From Crocinitomicaceae bacterium (GTDB lineage Bacteria; Bacteroidota; Bacteroidia; Flavobacteriales_D; Crocinitomicaceae), in the NCBI GenBank assembly GCA_024643555.1, contig JAHEMQ010000001.1, positions 39,383 through 103,382 of the forward strand: a DNA stretch of 64,000 bases, read 5' to 3'. Shown here one piece after another: positions 60,925-64,000 of the stretch. A program made the position numbers and the translations under genes. The notes under the pieces were generated by a model. That model saw only the letters and a program-made list of their open reading frames with translations, was not told the origin of the DNA and searched no databases. Positions within the stretch are counted from its first letter, which is position 1. Each line of letters opens with the position of its first letter.

Positions 60925-60932
60925 TAACTTTG
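60925..60932 (+). promoter_or_regulatory. -7 box TAACTTTG upstream of smpB
   Basis: TAACTTTG only 6 nt before the smpB ATG 60939. Confidence 0.55.
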
Positions 60933-60938
60933 TAGACC

Positions 60939-61391
60939 ATGGCAGTGAAAGAATTGAACATACGAAATAAAAGGGCTCGTTTCGAGTATCACCTCGAGGA
61001 GGAATTCACTGCTGGAATGGTTCTGTCTGGAACAGAAATTAAAAGCATCCGCAATGGAAAAGCAAGTATTTTAGAGGCCTATTGTATTTTCTATAACAAT
61101 GAAGTTTGGATTCGCAATATGCATGTGACAGAATACGAAAATGGATCTTTTTACAATCACAAACCCAGAGCAGATCGTAAAATTCTCTTGAATCGCAAAG
61201 AAATTGTCCGCATTGAGAAATTCTTAAAAATCAAGGGAAATACCATTATTCCTTTGAAGTTATTCCTTTCCGAAAAAGGATGGGTTAAGATACACATCGC
61301 TTGTGCAGTGGGTAAGAAACTCCACGATAAACGACACGATCTAAAAGAGAAAGACGATCGAAGAGAAATGGATCGCGCATTAAAACGTTAA
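60939..61391 (+). CDS. smpB: SsrA-binding protein SmpB
   Basis: NKRARFEYHLEEEFTAGMVLSGTEIKSIRNGKASI...KKLHDKRHDLKEKDDRREMDRALKR. Confidence 0.98.
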   Translation: MAVKELNIRNKRARFEYHLEEEFTAGMVLSGTEIKSIRNGKASILEAYCIFYNNEVWIRNMHVTEYENGSFYNHKPRADRKILLNRKEIVRIEKFLKIKGNTIIPLKLFLSEKGWVKIHIACAVGKKLHDKRHDLKEKDDRREMDRALKR

Positions 61392-61394
61392 GTT

Positions 61395-62036
61395 TTAGTC
61401 TTTGATGACAGGATAACCAGGGAATTTTGTTTTGTCGAAGACGAATTTTTTATCGTCAATCTCTGGATTCGCTGTAAACTTGGTCATAGAATAGGTCATC
61501 ACTGTTCCATCTTTCGCTTTCAAAATGGCTTTCTTTAACTCATTTTCAGTTTTCGAGATGTACAAGATAATCGTGTGGTATTCAGCTTTGGCTGGTACTT
61601 TAGGAAATAAATTAATCACGTAAACCGCTTCTCCATTTAATTTGTCTTCATGGTCAAACTTGTTTTTGAATCCTGTTTCCCAAATCGTCATGAGTTTCTT
61701 AGGATTTAAGCCGTCTTCGTCATCAGTCGCATCTGATTCATAAACGGAGCGCTCTTCTTTGATGATGGTCCAAGTTTTTAATCCGTTGGAAATAATGGTG
61801 TTGTCACCGTAAGAAGCATAGAACTTGTTTCCTTTCACCCATCCTTTTCCGGTTTCATTTTCATTCGTTCCGTTTTCGGTATTCTTGATGCTTGCATTGA
61901 ATTCGATGTAGAAAGACTTCATCGTTTTCATTTTGGTTGATAATTTATCTAAAATACCTTGTGCTTTGGCATCTTGAGAAAATACAGTTCCAACTTGAAG
62001 GAAAAGAACTGTTAAAAGGAGGTATACTGATTTCAT
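61395..62036 (-). CDS. Outer membrane lipoprotein carrier LolA-like protein
   Basis: Signal peptide; AQGILDKLSTKMKTMKSFYIEFNASIKN...GKGWVKGNKFYASYGDNTIISNGLKTWTI. Confidence 0.85.
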   Translation of the reverse strand: MKSVYLLLTVLFLQVGTVFSQDAKAQGILDKLSTKMKTMKSFYIEFNASIKNTENGTNENETGKGWVKGNKFYASYGDNTIISNGLKTWTIIKEERSVYESDATDDEDGLNPKKLMTIWETGFKNKFDHEDKLNGEAVYVINLFPKVPAKAEYHTIILYISKTENELKKAILKAKDGTVMTYSMTKFTANPEIDDKKFVFDKTKFPGYPVIKD

Positions 62037-62089
62037 GTGTTAAATTTCGGTGCAAATATCAGAAATTATGCCAAGAACAAAAAATATAC

Positions 62090-64000
62090 TTAACGAATGA
62101 TGATAAGCGGTTTATTGATGAGTTGATTTTTAGTCTCTATTTGAAGGATGTAGGTCCCAGCTGCAAGTTGTTCTGGGAGATCAAAACTTTTTCCATTGAA
62201 CGTTGCCATAGATTTGATGGTCTTGCCTTCTTGGTCAATCAATTTCAGCGCTTCAATTCCTTCTCCTTGAATGTGCATGCAAGCACCTGCTTGTGCGGGA
62301 TTCGGGTAGACAGAGAATTTTTTTGTGTCAATTGGATTAATTTGTGCTAAGGAACCTAGGTTGACATTATCAATGTAAATGACATTTCCAAAGGAACCAA
62401 TGTTTCGAAAGGCCACTTGAAGGTTTGTTTGACCAAGGTATGCACTCAAGTCAACAGAGTCGGTGCGCCATTGATCATTCGTGGGAACGAAGAAACTCTG
62501 ATTATCTGGTGAGGTGGCTAAGTTGGTTCCTCCTTTCAAATACACTTGTTGGTATGTAAGTCCACAATCTGTTGACACCATCACTGCCAAAGAATCTGAG
62601 TAACCGCTTCCCCAACGCGCATAGGCAACATCGAAACGTAAATAGGGTTGAATATTCAGTACGGAACCATCCAACGGCATGACTAAATCATCAGAGGTGT
62701 GCTGTGAATCAATGTTGTAATTATCAAATAACGCCGCTTGACTTGAATTTCCATATCCACCAACATTTGTTGACAGACTCCAAGCTCCACCGCCATCTTG
62801 ATTGTTCATACTCCATCCGTTCGGCAAGAAATTCGTTTGAAAATCTTCTTGGATTCCGGTTTGTAATTGGAAAAAGGAAACATTTACGGTGATACTATCC
62901 ACGTCCGTATGTCCGGCTGCATCGGTAATTTGCAAAATGGCAAGGTGATCCCCTGCTGTTGGAAATAAAACGGCGGGATTGCGTTGGGTTGAATTGGATG
63001 GAAATCCACTTGGAAAGGTCCAATTCCAAGTCGCGTTGGTGTGATTCAAAAAGGAATGATCTTCAAAGTAGAATGAATCGACTTCGCAAACGGCAACAAA
63101 GGAGAGTTTGTCTACGTTGATGCGACAAATGGGTAAGCTTGGAATTTCGGTCAAAGTGCTTTCGAATATCCCTTTTCCATAGGAAGCTAATCGGATTTTA
63201 GAATCGCGGTAAAAGGGATGCAGAATGTTCCCGTTGATGAATGTTGGAAGTCCTGCATTGTCAATTACAAATCCACTCGTATTGTTTCGGTAATAAACAG
63301 CCTTATTCGTTGCAACATAGATTCCACCATCCGTACCGGCGATGTGTGCAATGGATTGAACACTTTCATTATTCAAGGTAGCCGTGGTGAGATTGCTCCA
63401 AGTCAGTCCACCATCCATGGTTTTAAACACTTTGTTTCCATTCGATCCGCTCGCATAGGCAATCCATAATTCATTTTCGTTTATAGGATTTAAGGAAAGT
63501 AACATCCGTCTACTATTTCCACTTGGAATGGTGACTTGTGTCCAATTTTGTCCACCATCTGTTGTTTTCCATAGTTTTCCAATATTTCCAGAAGCAGGCT
63601 GTTGATTTAAATAGATGACATTCGGATTAGAGGAAGAAACCTCTATGTATTTAACTTGATCATCTACAAGTGTCCCGAAACTATGCAAGTTCGTAAAGGA
63701 TGCTCCGGCATCACTTGTTTTATAAATGGCATTATCTTTTCCGATATAAGCGATGCTAAAACAATTTGGGTGAAATTCCATTTCGCTGGATTCAGCAGCG
63801 TAATAACTTTCATTGGGAGCGCTACCGAATGGTGCTCCGGCAATTGGATCGCCTAAATTTAACGGGATTCTTCTTCCACCAATATCAGAGAAGTAGGTGA
63901 GTCGATTTCGTCCAGGATTCACGTAGCCCGTCGCAGCTTCTCCGCCTCCTAATTCCAAAAAGTTTCCCGCTCCATAATTTTCATGATAGGCCAGATTTCC
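62090..64000 (-). CDS. Large secreted protein with sortilin/BNR-like repeats, PKD domain and T9SS type-A C-terminal domain (5' end beyond window)
   Basis: KTSDAGASFTNLHSF / KTTDGGQNWTQVTIPSG / KTMDGGLTWSNLTTAT repeats; PKD-like WNWTFPSGFPSNSTQRNPAVLF; YPNPAQAGACMHIQG...AAGTYILQIETKNQLINKPLIIIR. Frame stays open from 63958 to 64000 (GNLAYHENYGAGNFLELGGGEA). Confidence 0.88.
   Translation of the reverse strand, partial: GNLAYHENYGAGNFLELGGGEAATGYVNPGRNRLTYFSDIGGRRIPLNLGDPIAGAPFGSAPNESYYAAESSEMEFHPNCFSIAYIGKDNAIYKTSDAGASFTNLHSFGTLVDDQVKYIEVSSSNPNVIYLNQQPASGNIGKLWKTTDGGQNWTQVTIPSGNSRRMLLSLNPINENELWIAYASGSNGNKVFKTMDGGLTWSNLTTATLNNESVQSIAHIAGTDGGIYVATNKAVYYRNNTSGFVIDNAGLPTFINGNILHPFYRDSKIRLASYGKGIFESTLTEIPSLPICRINVDKLSFVAVCEVDSFYFEDHSFLNHTNATWNWTFPSGFPSNSTQRNPAVLFPTAGDHLAILQITDAAGHTDVDSITVNVSFFQLQTGIQEDFQTNFLPNGWSMNNQDGGGAWSLSTNVGGYGNSSQAALFDNYNIDSQHTSDDLVMPLDGSVLNIQPYLRFDVAYARWGSGYSDSLAVMVSTDCGLTYQQVYLKGGTNLATSPDNQSFFVPTNDQWRTDSVDLSAYLGQTNLQVAFRNIGSFGNVIYIDNVNLGSLAQINPIDTKKFSVYPNPAQAGACMHIQGEGIEALKLIDQEGKTIKSMATFNGKSFDLPEQLAAGTYILQIETKNQLINKPLIIIR

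Overview
The window looks like a chromosomal core segment of a Bacteroidota (Flavobacteriales-like) genome. Support: about 49 densely packed genes, low GC, Bacteroidota-type -7 promoter boxes (TAnnTTTG), several type IX secretion (T9SS) C-terminal sorting domains, a GWxTD protein and GH92/GH3 enzymes. Housekeeping genes recognised from protein sequence include rpsP, rimM, prmC, ligA, dapA, trxB, edd, pgl, zwf, ispH, ffh, recR and smpB. Accessory content is mainly surface or secreted proteins: a CotH-kinase T9SS protein, a tandem pair of large T9SS type-B adhesin-like proteins, two paralogous subtilases and glycosyltransferases. I found no tRNA/rRNA, CRISPR, IS element, prophage or defence island, and no convincing new multi-gene system. 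The most notable structure is at gene ends. Of ten convergent gene junctions, five interlock their stop codons on a 4-nt overlap (four on the palindrome TTAA). At one of these (rimM/GH3) a perfect intrinsic terminator for one gene lies inside the coding sequence of the opposing gene. A C(UUCG)G terminator also abuts the start codon of the next gene (acpH). All calls come from reading the sequence and the supplied ORFs; no database search was run.
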